A stretch of DNA of 47,163 nt. It comes from an uncultured Corynebacterium sp. Its GTDB lineage: Bacteria; Actinomycetota; Actinomycetes; Mycobacteriales; Mycobacteriaceae. A program made the translations under genes and the position numbers. Each line of letters starts with the position of its first letter. Positions within the stretch are counted from its first letter, which is position 1. Positions 7,409-16,699 of this stretch are shown piece by piece. The stretch covers positions 1 to 47,163 of the forward strand of contig NZ_CAMQAZ010000020.1 in the NCBI RefSeq assembly GCF_946998835.1, read 5' to 3'. The notes beneath the pieces were generated by a model. The model was given only the letters and a program-made list of their open reading frames with translations. It did no database searches and was not told the DNA's origin.

Positions 7409-7791
7409 CCATCACCAGGGGTGACACTGCGCATATACGCCGCATAATCCGTAGCCGGATCCACAGTGTTGGCCACGACAGCATTCCCATCCGCTGGCTT
7501 CATGGGGGTGTCGTCCGGGGCGTAGGCGGCGATACGGCCCACCATTGACGGGGTAATCCCGTCCTTAGTCAGCCGGTTCGCCATAAACGTCAGCACGGTC
7601 GCCACACCCGTGAGAATTACGCCGGTGTTGGTGCCTTGCCAGTCGGGTGATTCCGCGAGCTGCGCGACAATCGCGACCACACCTGTCAGGATGATCAGGA
7701 TGCTGCCCTTGTAACGCAGCCAGGTGGGGTCAGCGTTACGTGCCTTGGTGACAGCGTTCGCAATAGCAGTAAAGTTTTTCAGCCTAGCCAT
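7399..7791 (-). CDS. Holin, two-transmembrane type
   Basis: A 130-residue protein with two hydrophobic helices (ILIILTGVVAIVAQLA and GVILTGVATVLTFMANRL) preceded by a basic N-terminus (ARLKNFTAIANAVTKARN) and followed by a soluble tail. This matches the r1t/mycobacteriophage-type holins that sit directly after lysin genes. It starts 2 bp after the endolysin stop and overlaps the next gene by 10 bp. Confidence 0.7.
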   Translation of the reverse strand: MARLKNFTAIANAVTKARNADPTWLRYKGSILIILTGVVAIVAQLAESPDWQGTNTGVILTGVATVLTFMANRLTKDGITPSMVGRIAAYAPDDTPMKPADGNAVVANTVDPATDYAAYMRSVTPGDGWR

Positions 7792-7793
7792 GG

Positions 7794-9314
7794 CTACTTC
7801 ACCATCGCTTCCAAAGCTTCAATCAGATACGCAATGGAATCATTGGCACCTTGGAGGGATTCAGCCATGTGCTGGTTCTGCTTCTGCAGCAGCGCGACCT
7901 GCTCCACCAGGGTGATGCCCTGGCCCTGCTTGACCTTGGTTTCAGCGGCTTCGACAACGGTGTCGAAATTCCAGCCCGCAATCAGGTAATTGCCGTCTTC
8001 GTCTTTGGGCCAGCCGAGCATTTGGTCAGCCACGAGGGTGACGGTCTTTTCAATGCGTTGGGTCGCTTCGTCAGTGTTTTTGGCAGCGACTTTGGCTTCA
8101 TGCAGTGCGCCAGCGGATTCGCCGCCGAGTAGTGCGCGTGTGGTCACGTTTTCGTCCTTTCGTTCAGTGTTTTCAGTGGTGGCGTAGGCGTAGCCCTTAG
8201 GGGGAATCAGGGTTGCGAGCTGGTCAAAAGCAATCCATCCGCCGTAGGGGTAAAAACCACTGTCGGCGATCCAGACTTTGCGGGTGCCGTCGTCATCGGA
8301 GTAGCCCATGACTGCGATGTAGTGGTAGATCGTGCCGGGGCCGTATTTGAAATTGACGGTGGATGGTGCCACAGCGCGTGGGTAGTTCGATGGCGGGGCA
8401 ACGATGTTGGCGACTACCCCGTAGCCCGCGTCGATTGAGCCGGTGAGGTCGCGCCAGAGCTGTTCTTTTTGGAATTTGGTTGGCGGGTCATTAGCAATGT
8501 CGCGGTGCTTGTACTTCCCGTCCGGCAGGTACTGGTTGAGCACCTTGGGGAATTGTCCGATGTAGTCGGTTCCTCGCTTTGTGGTGCCCAGAGCGCTACC
8601 AAGTGTGGATTCCGGCACCGTGTCACCGGTGGCAGCCAGGATGACGGTCTGTACAGATGCGGGTCCACAGTTGTAGTAGCTGTCTTGGGTGACGTGGTCG
8701 CGGGGATAGTCGAGTTGCTTTTGCTTTTTGCTCACGGGTTGTCCTTTGGTGGGCAGTAGTCGCTGGCCGTATGTGAGGGCACGTTGGTAGCGCAGGCGGC
8801 GATCATCTAGGCCGTTGAGTCCGCCGTTGATGGCGCGGGTGACGCGCTCCAGGTCGCGCTTGTCGGACCATGTGTTGATCTGGGGGCGTGCCACCGTCCA
8901 ATAGTAGGCAGCGGCCAGGAATCCCCAGTGGGGTTCGGATAGTCGGTGTGGCTCACGCTCGAAGTCGATGGTGGTGTAGCCGTTGGATTGCGCCCACCGG
9001 GTAAACGCCCGATAGTTGTTCCGCCCGGTGAGTTGGATAGGCCCACGGCCCTTAAAACGCTTCCCGTCACCAGGCTGGGTGTTACCCAAATCGTGGCGGC
9101 CCTCGTATGCAGAGCCGTCGGCGATTTCCTCCATGTAGCGCAGCCCGTAGGACTCATGCCCCAGCTGTGCTGCGAACATGGCAGCGCGCTCCACAGTTGT
9201 GATTTCTGCTGCGCGCATGGCGTTGTTGTAGCCGTCAATCAGACGGCCATAGCCCCCGTCAGGCAGGGTGCTGCCCATGACTTCACGTAGTGTTTGCGCG
9301 TCCACGCCCGTCAC
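7794..9314 (-). CDS. Endolysin: GH19-type muramidase/chitinase fold plus C39-like peptidase
   Basis: A 506-residue cell-wall hydrolase with three parts. Residues 1-190 are a GH19-like glycosidase (AQLGHESYGLRYMEE with putative catalytic Glu54, AYEGRHDLGN with Glu71, KGRGPIQLTGRNNY). Residues ~205-375 are a papain-like C39-type peptidase (QDSYYNCGPAS with Cys216, IYHYIAVMGY with its His, KVWIADSG with its Asp). The rest is a charged helical tail, perhaps for wall binding or oligomerisation. The start is GTG 9312-9314 behind GGGGGA; an in-frame GTG nine bases later is the alternative. No separate mycolyl esterase (LysB) gene is seen next to it. Confidence 0.85.
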   Translation of the reverse strand: MTGVDAQTLREVMGSTLPDGGYGRLIDGYNNAMRAAEITTVERAAMFAAQLGHESYGLRYMEEIADGSAYEGRHDLGNTQPGDGKRFKGRGPIQLTGRNNYRAFTRWAQSNGYTTIDFEREPHRLSEPHWGFLAAAYYWTVARPQINTWSDKRDLERVTRAINGGLNGLDDRRLRYQRALTYGQRLLPTKGQPVSKKQKQLDYPRDHVTQDSYYNCGPASVQTVILAATGDTVPESTLGSALGTTKRGTDYIGQFPKVLNQYLPDGKYKHRDIANDPPTKFQKEQLWRDLTGSIDAGYGVVANIVAPPSNYPRAVAPSTVNFKYGPGTIYHYIAVMGYSDDDGTRKVWIADSGFYPYGGWIAFDQLATLIPPKGYAYATTENTERKDENVTTRALLGGESAGALHEAKVAAKNTDEATQRIEKTVTLVADQMLGWPKDEDGNYLIAGWNFDTVVEAAETKVKQGQGITLVEQVALLQKQNQHMAESLQGANDSIAYLIEALEAMVK

Positions 9315-9345
9315 AGTCCCCCGCTGTGGGCGTTGTCCGAGATAG

Positions 9346-10941
9346 TTAGGTGGCGAGCCCCATGTCTCGTAGCGTGCCGAATGCTTTATCCATCCGGTTC
9401 ACCATGTCGATAAACGGGTTACTCACGTTGCGTTGCTTGCCCACCCGTGGTGTCACACGCAGGCGTTTGCCGACTTCGTCGGTGACTTCCACACCCGTGA
9501 CAATGTCGGTCACGCTCCTGCCGGATAGGTGCTCGTGTAGCTGCACACGATCTCCGACCCTGTAGCCATGGACAGGCTTGCCATTATCGGCTTTTGCGTC
9601 GTCTCCGAGGATTTTGGAGCGCCCGTCCACCATGGTGAATTCGATAGTCTGACCACCTTGTGCGTCCAGGAGGGCACGCTCGGCTAGCGCGGACGTGTCG
9701 TAGGTGAACACGCCAGCCGAAGATGAGGTGAATGATTCACGTAGGTGGAATGGTCCCTCGGCGGCGCGCCGGTTCACATCCACACGGTCCGTGAACGCGA
9801 AAATCGTGTCCTCGGTCGCGTTTTTAGCGAACATGCCCACAAGCCCGCCGATAATCGCACCAGCAGCAGCACCAGCAGGACCAGCGACACTGCCAATACC
9901 CGCACCAGCAAGCGCCGCACCAGCGGCACCAGACACCGCCGTGGTAATCCCCTGCACCGCATAATCAATACCCAGGCCAATCGCTTCATTGACCCAGTCA
10001 TCGGACTTACCCCCCACCACAGCACGCACAGGGCCAGAAGCCTTACCGGATAGGGTGACGGCTTCAATCTCACCGGACGCGGTCGAGAATCGCACATGCT
10101 CACGCTTGCGCACAGGCTCCACCCACACCATCAACCCAGGGGTGGACGGCTCATACAAGCCTGGCATGTTTTCAGCCATGGCGTTATCGGCTTCGGAGCG
10201 ACGCAGACGAACCTGGTTATCCGTCATATCCCCCAGTATTTGTGTGATGACATCTCCGTCTGGATTGAGCGTGTTAAGCACCTTGCCCAGGGGGTTTTCG
10301 CCAGCAATGTTAAACGGCACCATTTTGCCCAGGGGGAATGGTTCACCTGGCCACCACATGCGCGCTGTCAGGTTGTAATCATGCTGGTCGAGTTGTTCGC
10401 GTAACAGATCATCCATGTAGGTCATGCGTGCCGAGCAGTCAATCACAGGCGATGTGTCGTTGCGTTTCGACGGTGGCATGAATAGATACACGGGTAGGTC
10501 AGCGCGAGCCAGATTGCGGGACAAGTAATGATGCACCACCTGTAGTAGTGGGCCTTTGGCGTAGTCACGCTTGCCCTGCAGCGACAACGACAACCGCGGC
10601 GACGCGAACGCCAACACATGCGCCAACTGCACTTCATCACTCACCAGCTCGCAGGTGAGTGTCTCACGCCCCGGCGCGCCAGAAGCCACATACGACGACA
10701 CACGACCAGTCCACCGCCACCCGTTATAGGACGCGGTCACCGGCACCACATCCACATCCGCCTGCATAAGACGCGATGCAAGCGGGTGGTCGGCTTCCAC
10801 CGTGATCTCACCAGTGCCCGCCTTAAACCCGAACTCCTCCGAGAAACGACACGAAATGTAATGCCCCAACGGGACTGACTGGGTGTAATCGTTGCTATGC
10901 ACCCGAATATCCAGCGGGTTCGTCCCCAAACGCTCTACCAT
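9346..10941 (-). CDS. Minor tail protein, Gp37-like (baseplate/tail-associated)
   Basis: A 531-residue protein that resembles the Siphovirus ReqiPepy6 Gp37-like family: N-terminal beta domain (LDIRVHSNDYTQSVPLGHYI, GTGEITVEADHPLASRLMQ), a central Ala/Gly-rich segment (residues ~330-375, AGAALAGAGIGSVAGPAGAA, which may insert in or cross a membrane) and a C-terminal beta domain (VGDRVQLHEHLSGRSVTDIV). It starts at ATG 10939-10941, overlapping the Dit-like gene. Its place after the distal tail gene and before the lysin fits a tail-tip role in adsorption or DNA delivery. Confidence 0.75.
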   Translation of the reverse strand: MVERLGTNPLDIRVHSNDYTQSVPLGHYISCRFSEEFGFKAGTGEITVEADHPLASRLMQADVDVVPVTASYNGWRWTGRVSSYVASGAPGRETLTCELVSDEVQLAHVLAFASPRLSLSLQGKRDYAKGPLLQVVHHYLSRNLARADLPVYLFMPPSKRNDTSPVIDCSARMTYMDDLLREQLDQHDYNLTARMWWPGEPFPLGKMVPFNIAGENPLGKVLNTLNPDGDVITQILGDMTDNQVRLRRSEADNAMAENMPGLYEPSTPGLMVWVEPVRKREHVRFSTASGEIEAVTLSGKASGPVRAVVGGKSDDWVNEAIGLGIDYAVQGITTAVSGAAGAALAGAGIGSVAGPAGAAAGAIIGGLVGMFAKNATEDTIFAFTDRVDVNRRAAEGPFHLRESFTSSSAGVFTYDTSALAERALLDAQGGQTIEFTMVDGRSKILGDDAKADNGKPVHGYRVGDRVQLHEHLSGRSVTDIVTGVEVTDEVGKRLRVTPRVGKQRNVSNPFIDMVNRMDKAFGTLRDMGLAT

Positions 10942-11999
10942 GCTTGCTCCGTCCTAGGGGTATAAGCAACCTCCACCTTGAAATCCGGCCCCGGGTTATA
11001 CGGGGTAACAGTCAGCTTCGTCGCCCTGCCACGCGACACATCCCGCGGTGGTAACGGCTTGGTCCAGAACTTGCGGGGGAAAATCGGCTGCAAATCCTCC
11101 CCACTAAGCGACATCAACGATGGCCACGCTTCATCCGTGTCAATCACATAGCCACCCACGTGGTAGTTCAACGCGGGGATACCATCAGTCTGCTTGCGAA
11201 GCTGGTCGATAACCTCCGGGTTGTGCAGGAGTTCTTCGACGCTGGTTGCTCCCACCAGGTGGAGTGCGTTTTTTAAAAGCGGGGTGTTTTCAAAATCCGC
11301 GTCAGTAAACGCCTGCAACGTGGGAATGTCTTTCGGATCCGGCATGAACTGCGTGTCATCATCAACACCGATCTCCACCCCGGAATGCTCACCGGTGATC
11401 GTCCAGCGCAGCCACGCTTCCTGGTCTCCCAGGTTGCGGATTTCAGCCGTGTACCCAGTTTTCGGGGTGAATTCACGCACTTCATCAAACCTGGTCCAAA
11501 ACGACCGGTCCGTGGTGAACGTGACAATCTCACCGATCTCACCTGCCGCGCCGGGCACATCAGCTTCGGCCATGTAGTCCACCTCTGCGATGGTTTCGGG
11601 GCGTACATCAATCCACCAGTAGCCGGACTCTTTAGACACCACGTACAGGCGTGCTGGCTGTTTGCCGCGGCCCAAGCTCTCGCGCCACAGGGTGTGCTGC
11701 CTGCGTGCCCACGCCGACGAGCGGGGGTCAGCCACCCACAGCTTCATCGTGATACGGCCCCGCTTATCCGTCGTACCCCGGTACAGGCCACCATCCATGC
11801 CGACGAAGTCCTGGTAGTCATGCTCAAACTCGGCCCCCTGTAGCCCTGTGGGGACTTGGGCGAGTCGTACGGGCGAGTCTGGTGCGCCGAACGCCCAGCG
11901 GGTTTTGTGGTCAGCGCCGATCAGGAAGAACCGTAGGAAGTCCTTGCGCTGGTAGTCATCACGCCTACGCCACGTGGTATCTGTGCGAATCAGGCTCAT
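10935..11999 (-). CDS. Minor tail protein, distal-tail (Dit)-like
   Basis: A 354-residue protein starting at ATG 11997-11999 inside the stop of the tape-measure gene (ATGA). The order tape measure > this > Gp37-like is that of distal tail/baseplate hub proteins in siphoviruses of Gram-positive hosts. The content is beta-rich with tail-like phrases (FLIGADHKTRWAFGAPDSPV, YWWIDVRPETIAEVDYMAEA, NLGDQEAWLRWTITGEHSG). The assignment rests on synteny and general composition. Confidence 0.7.
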   Translation of the reverse strand: MSLIRTDTTWRRRDDYQRKDFLRFFLIGADHKTRWAFGAPDSPVRLAQVPTGLQGAEFEHDYQDFVGMDGGLYRGTTDKRGRITMKLWVADPRSSAWARRQHTLWRESLGRGKQPARLYVVSKESGYWWIDVRPETIAEVDYMAEADVPGAAGEIGEIVTFTTDRSFWTRFDEVREFTPKTGYTAEIRNLGDQEAWLRWTITGEHSGVEIGVDDDTQFMPDPKDIPTLQAFTDADFENTPLLKNALHLVGATSVEELLHNPEVIDQLRKQTDGIPALNYHVGGYVIDTDEAWPSLMSLSGEDLQPIFPRKFWTKPLPPRDVSRGRATKLTVTPYNPGPDFKVEVAYTPRTEQAW

Positions 12000-14900
12000 T
12001 TCAGCATCACGCTCCTCATGGCATTTCCTAGCTGCTTGCCTGCGCTGTCCAGTTGGCCCTGCAGGTAGTTCTTCGGGTCGTTGATTTGCACTGGCCCGTT
12101 GAATACGGCACCGACGGCGTTTTGTACCGCGTCGTGTGCGCCGCGCTTAGCCCGATAGGATGCTGCATCCTCGTTGACACCGAGGGCGTGCATTGAGGTG
12201 CTGGCCCCGGTGGAGAGGTTCAGCTGGCCTTGCATGAGTCCCGGCAGTGCCGCACCAACCATGTTGAGCATGCTCATGACATCCACACCCAACCGCTTAC
12301 CGGTTTCCGCCCAGATTTCCAGGGATTGCGCACGCTTATTGCTGGACAGTGGAATGTAGGCTTCCGGCCCATCTTCTGCCCACAGCACAGCGGACCCCTC
12401 GTTGATCGACGCGGAGCGCGCATTGCCCAGGATGCCACCATCAGCCATGGCGGTGATCTTCAATCCGTCAGAGGTATCCGTGTCGTCGCGCTGGCGGCCA
12501 AGCTCACGCTCAAGGTCAGCAATCTCTTGCTGCATTTCCTCAACCTTGCGCTCCGCCTTGCTCACGCGTTGATCAGCAGCAGCCACCTGCGACGGAGCAG
12601 GTTTCTTCTTGCTGTCAAGCTCGTCACGCTTCATTGTGGCGATACGTAAATCTTCCTCCGCGTCCGGCAAATCCTTGCGGAGTTTTTCGAGCTTCTCCGT
12701 CTTGTCAGCAATGCTTTTCGCCAGCTGTTTACCGGTCTTTTTGCCGTCTTTTTCCACGGCTTCCGAGTACAGGCCGACAGCCTGGCCCCACGACACCACG
12801 TCATCATCCATGGGGGTGCCAGTGTGCAGGGAGTACAGTGCGGCAGCCAGTTCCAGGACGGACCCGTCACGAATCAATGGGCCTGCCCCACCGTTGATTT
12901 CACGCGACGTGCCAGACCGTGACCTGCCACCAAGCTTGTTGAAATAGTCCAGGCCTGTTTCTCCATCAAGCGGGGTAGCACCGGGTAGGTAGTAGAAGTC
13001 GGTGAAGCCGCGGCCCTCCAACGGGCCAGCCTTACCGCCAATGGTGAACCCGCCACCAGTATTGCCGCCGGATTCAATGTACGTGCCGTCATCCATCTGC
13101 ATGGCAGCATGTCCACCACCTGGGCCGCCGTTGAGGAAGCCGATGCGAATATCGCCGATGGTGCCGCGTCCGCGTCTAAAGTTCCGCTCGGTCAGCCAGG
13201 CTGCCATACCCGCGGTTGCGGTGCGCCCAGCTTTAAACGGATCCTCCGCACCCAACGCGGTGTTCACACCGAGGGAGACCGCGCCGGAGCAGTCCACACC
13301 AGCTGGCGACCAGCCACCGAACACGTAGGGTGTGCCGTCCATGTACTTGAGCTTCTGGGTGACCGCTACCCCAGGCAGGATGGCCCCATCAGCCAGTGCG
13401 ACGGCGTGACCCTCATTAGTCACCAGGTTGTAGCCGAATGCGGTTGCGACCTCGTTGAGGATGCGGGTTGAGCGGTCACGTTTGGACGATGCGAGCGGGA
13501 TGTAGGCTTCGCCGCCGGTTTCGGATTCGCCGTGTACACGGTACGTGCCTGGTGGGGTGATGGTGGCGACGTGCGCGGGTTCCTTGCGTGGTCCTGCCAT
13601 TGCCTGGTTGAGGGCGCGTGTGGTGCCACCGTCAGCGAATGCGACAGCGCGCTGTGCCCCATCGTAGATGCCACCGTTTGCGTCGCTACGGGTGAAAATA
13701 TCCGTGATACGGCGGGTGATGTTGACGACGTGGTCAGAGAACGTGTTGATTTTTTCTGGGGCGAGCACGCTTTTGATGTTCGCGGCGGTTTCAGCGGCGT
13801 TATCCGCGATGATGACACGCCCATCTGGCAGCGTCGTGGTTTTGATGCCGAGGTCGTTGAGACGCTTGATGTTCTCGTCCGACGTGTCGGTAATCGCGAC
13901 GTGCCCAGGCGGCAGGTTCTCGGTGGTGATGCCGAGTTCGGCGAGTTTTGCGAGGTTTTCTGGGGTGGTGTCAGTGATTGCGACGTGACCGTCCGGCAGA
14001 TCAGCAACTTCGATGCCGAGGTTGTGTAGGTGTGCGCGGACTTCGGGGGTGTCGTCGGCGATGCGCACTTCACCGGCGGGAATGTTGGTTACTTCTTGTC
14101 CGAGGTCGGTGAGCCATTGCTTGACCATGGCGATGTTGTCGTTGACAACCAGCTCACCAGTGAGGTCGTCTTCCACGACGGCTTCGAGTTCCATGTGCTG
14201 GGCCATGACTTCCGACAGGTTGTCGGTGAGCATGAGCTTGCCGTCCACTTCGGCAGCCAAACCAAGGTCGAGTAGACGCTGCTTGACTTCGTCGGTGTTA
14301 TCGGACAGGTCAACACGCCCATCTACACCTGCCTTAGCCGTAGCTCCGATTTCGTCGAGCATGGCCATAATGTTCACGCCCTCCGGGAACGTGACTTGCA
14401 CTGTCCCGTCCGGCAGGTCTTGGATTTCACCTTTCAGCTCGCGAACCTGCTCGCGCACCTCTGGTGCCATGGAGTCCACCACAATGGTCTTATCGTCCGG
14501 CACACTCGTAATACTCTCCCCCAGCAGAGCAAACGCCTGGCGCGTGTCATCAATAACACCAGCAGCAGCGTTCATCCGGTCGGTGAAGTGCTCCGCCTGC
14601 ACCTTTTCCATATCCTCGGCAGCGCCAGTGATACCAGTGCGCAGCTCGTGGAACTTGTCAGTGGTGTCGTCTACCTCGGCCTGCAGGTTGGTGTATTTGC
14701 TGCGCAGACGCTCACTCGGCACCGCGTCCATCGCTTGGGACACTTCCCTCGCCGCATCTACATTGCCGTTGATCGCCTGGGCCAGCAAATCCACGCTGAT
14801 ACCTGCGTCGGTGAATGCTTGGCCGTGCTTTTGCCACGCGTTAGATGATTCAATTGCAGAGCGGGTCGCGACGTTGGTGGCGGCTTCCACCTTGCTGATC

Positions 14901-16687
14901 GCGTCACTATTACCGTTCATCGCGTCGGTAATGTCCGACTGCGCCAACCCGATTTCACGCGCTGTATCCAGCCAGCCGTTTTCTTGCGCGGTCTTAGCCT
15001 GCAGCTCGCTGGTCTGCGCGGTGATCGCACCCGTGGTTTCGTCCAGGGATTGCTTCAACGCGACCTGGGCCTGCTCGTGCTCTTGCTCGGCTTGCTTGGC
15101 TTTCATGTGCTCGCTCGCCAAATGCCCCAATAGTGCGGTCGCCCCCATGATTGCCACACCCCACGGCCCGCCAAGCATGCTGATGATGCCGCTGACACCC
15201 GTCTTGAACCCGCTCATGGCGCCGCTAGCCACACCCGCGGCCACACCGCCAAGCTGCTGAACACTACCCTGCGCGGTACCAGCCACACGCGCCATGCCGG
15301 TGAGTTCCTGGGCAGACGTTCGGGTTTCACGGCCCAGCACCATCATTGGGGTGGATGCGGAGCGGAACGCTGCCGCCATCTTCCCGCCAGCACCGTCAGC
15401 AGACCTGGCGAAACGAGTCCAGTTACGCAGCGCGTCGCTGCCGGTCTCCAACGATTTTGTCCACCCCTGATGCTTAGCCGTCAGCGTGATCAACCCAGCC
15501 GCCAAAATAGGTGTCGGCACCGCACTGATCGCCTTAGTCAGCCCCTGCAACAAGGGTAGGGACAGTTCCAGACCGTCGGACAGCATGCCCAGCGCCGCTG
15601 TTGTCATTGGGATGACAGACGTGGCAGCATCACTCAATACTGGGGTGAGCCTTGCTGACCATTCTTGTGCCATCGGGCCGACCACACTGCCGAGCTGGTC
15701 CACCTGGCCGGTGAGTTCACCAATAACCGCGGGGGCTTCTGCAAACACACCCTTAGTGGCTTCAGCACCCATACGCCCAAACGCGGCCCCCAGGTTCTTC
15801 AACGCACCAGAGACCGTATCGCCCATACGTTTCGCGCCGCCACCGACGTAGCCCTCCATCGCGTCAGCGAACGTCTGAAAATCAATCTCACCCTCGGACA
15901 CCATCTCCGACACTTCGGCACTGGTCACACCCAGCTGCTCGGCAAGGATCTGCAACACCGGGATACCACGACCCAGCATCTGCATCATGTCATCACCCTG
16001 CAGCTTCCCCCTCGCTGCCACGGATCCGAAAATAAGCCCCATATCCTCCATAGAGGAACCAGCAATAGCAGCAGTATCAGCCACCGTCCCCAACACGGAT
16101 TCCAGCTCCTGGCCAGGCTTGACACCGGATGCCACCATTTGCGCGGATACGGTGGCGGCTTCACCCAAACCAAACGCCGTGCCCTTAACCGACGCGAGCG
16201 CGTTATCCATAATGTCGCGCACATCCGCACCAGAATTGCCCAACGCTTCGAGTTTCGCGCTCGCCTGATCAATCGAATCCAAACGCTGGAAACCCTTATA
16301 CAGGCTGCCACCAATCGTGCCGATAACAGCCGTACCAGCAGCAGCAGCGGTGAACTTCGTGAACTTCGCAGCAGCACCGGCGATACTGTCACCCACGTTT
16401 TCCACCGACTTTTTAGCCCGTTCCGCATCAGGCGCGAAATCCTTAGGGAACTTGATCTGTTTCGCCTGGCGTGACGTACGTTCCGACGCTTTCCCCAAGT
16501 CTTCTGTGGCACGTTTCGCTCGCTCCGCGTCCTTAGTGTCCGCGTTGGTTTTGATGGTGATTTTCTCCACCTTGTCGGCAGAGGTTTTCACATCATCGAG
16601 GCCATCTTTCACACGGTTAAGGGTTGCGTTGACCCCATCGTCTTTGACGGTGATTTTGGCGTAGAGTTCGCCCAGGTTTAGTGCCAC
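11996..16687 (-). CDS. Tape measure protein with internal 28-aa repeats and NlpC/P60-like domain
   Basis: At 1563 residues this is the largest gene of the window, directly after the frameshifted chaperones as expected. The N-terminal ~450 residues have typical tape-measure wording (SMEDMGLIFGSVAARGKLQG). Around residues 745-970 at least five units of about 28 residues repeat (LPDGHVAITDTTPENL.., LPPGHVAITDTSDENI..). Near residue 1132 an NlpC/P60-like fold appears (GVDCSGAVSLG with the Cys, GGHAAMQMDDGTYI with the His), a likely peptidoglycan hydrolase for DNA entry. Residues ~1330-1400 are coiled coil. The start is GTG 16685-16687 behind AAAGGAG. The length should set the tail length. Confidence 0.9.
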   Translation of the reverse strand: MALNLGELYAKITVKDDGVNATLNRVKDGLDDVKTSADKVEKITIKTNADTKDAERAKRATEDLGKASERTSRQAKQIKFPKDFAPDAERAKKSVENVGDSIAGAAAKFTKFTAAAAGTAVIGTIGGSLYKGFQRLDSIDQASAKLEALGNSGADVRDIMDNALASVKGTAFGLGEAATVSAQMVASGVKPGQELESVLGTVADTAAIAGSSMEDMGLIFGSVAARGKLQGDDMMQMLGRGIPVLQILAEQLGVTSAEVSEMVSEGEIDFQTFADAMEGYVGGGAKRMGDTVSGALKNLGAAFGRMGAEATKGVFAEAPAVIGELTGQVDQLGSVVGPMAQEWSARLTPVLSDAATSVIPMTTAALGMLSDGLELSLPLLQGLTKAISAVPTPILAAGLITLTAKHQGWTKSLETGSDALRNWTRFARSADGAGGKMAAAFRSASTPMMVLGRETRTSAQELTGMARVAGTAQGSVQQLGGVAAGVASGAMSGFKTGVSGIISMLGGPWGVAIMGATALLGHLASEHMKAKQAEQEHEQAQVALKQSLDETTGAITAQTSELQAKTAQENGWLDTAREIGLAQSDITDAMNGNSDAISKVEAATNVATRSAIESSNAWQKHGQAFTDAGISVDLLAQAINGNVDAAREVSQAMDAVPSERLRSKYTNLQAEVDDTTDKFHELRTGITGAAEDMEKVQAEHFTDRMNAAAGVIDDTRQAFALLGESITSVPDDKTIVVDSMAPEVREQVRELKGEIQDLPDGTVQVTFPEGVNIMAMLDEIGATAKAGVDGRVDLSDNTDEVKQRLLDLGLAAEVDGKLMLTDNLSEVMAQHMELEAVVEDDLTGELVVNDNIAMVKQWLTDLGQEVTNIPAGEVRIADDTPEVRAHLHNLGIEVADLPDGHVAITDTTPENLAKLAELGITTENLPPGHVAITDTSDENIKRLNDLGIKTTTLPDGRVIIADNAAETAANIKSVLAPEKINTFSDHVVNITRRITDIFTRSDANGGIYDGAQRAVAFADGGTTRALNQAMAGPRKEPAHVATITPPGTYRVHGESETGGEAYIPLASSKRDRSTRILNEVATAFGYNLVTNEGHAVALADGAILPGVAVTQKLKYMDGTPYVFGGWSPAGVDCSGAVSLGVNTALGAEDPFKAGRTATAGMAAWLTERNFRRGRGTIGDIRIGFLNGGPGGGHAAMQMDDGTYIESGGNTGGGFTIGGKAGPLEGRGFTDFYYLPGATPLDGETGLDYFNKLGGRSRSGTSREINGGAGPLIRDGSVLELAAALYSLHTGTPMDDDVVSWGQAVGLYSEAVEKDGKKTGKQLAKSIADKTEKLEKLRKDLPDAEEDLRIATMKRDELDSKKKPAPSQVAAADQRVSKAERKVEEMQQEIADLERELGRQRDDTDTSDGLKITAMADGGILGNARSASINEGSAVLWAEDGPEAYIPLSSNKRAQSLEIWAETGKRLGVDVMSMLNMVGAALPGLMQGQLNLSTGASTSMHALGVNEDAASYRAKRGAHDAVQNAVGAVFNGPVQINDPKNYLQGQLDSAGKQLGNAMRSVMLK

Positions 16688-16699
16688 AGTGGTGCTCCT

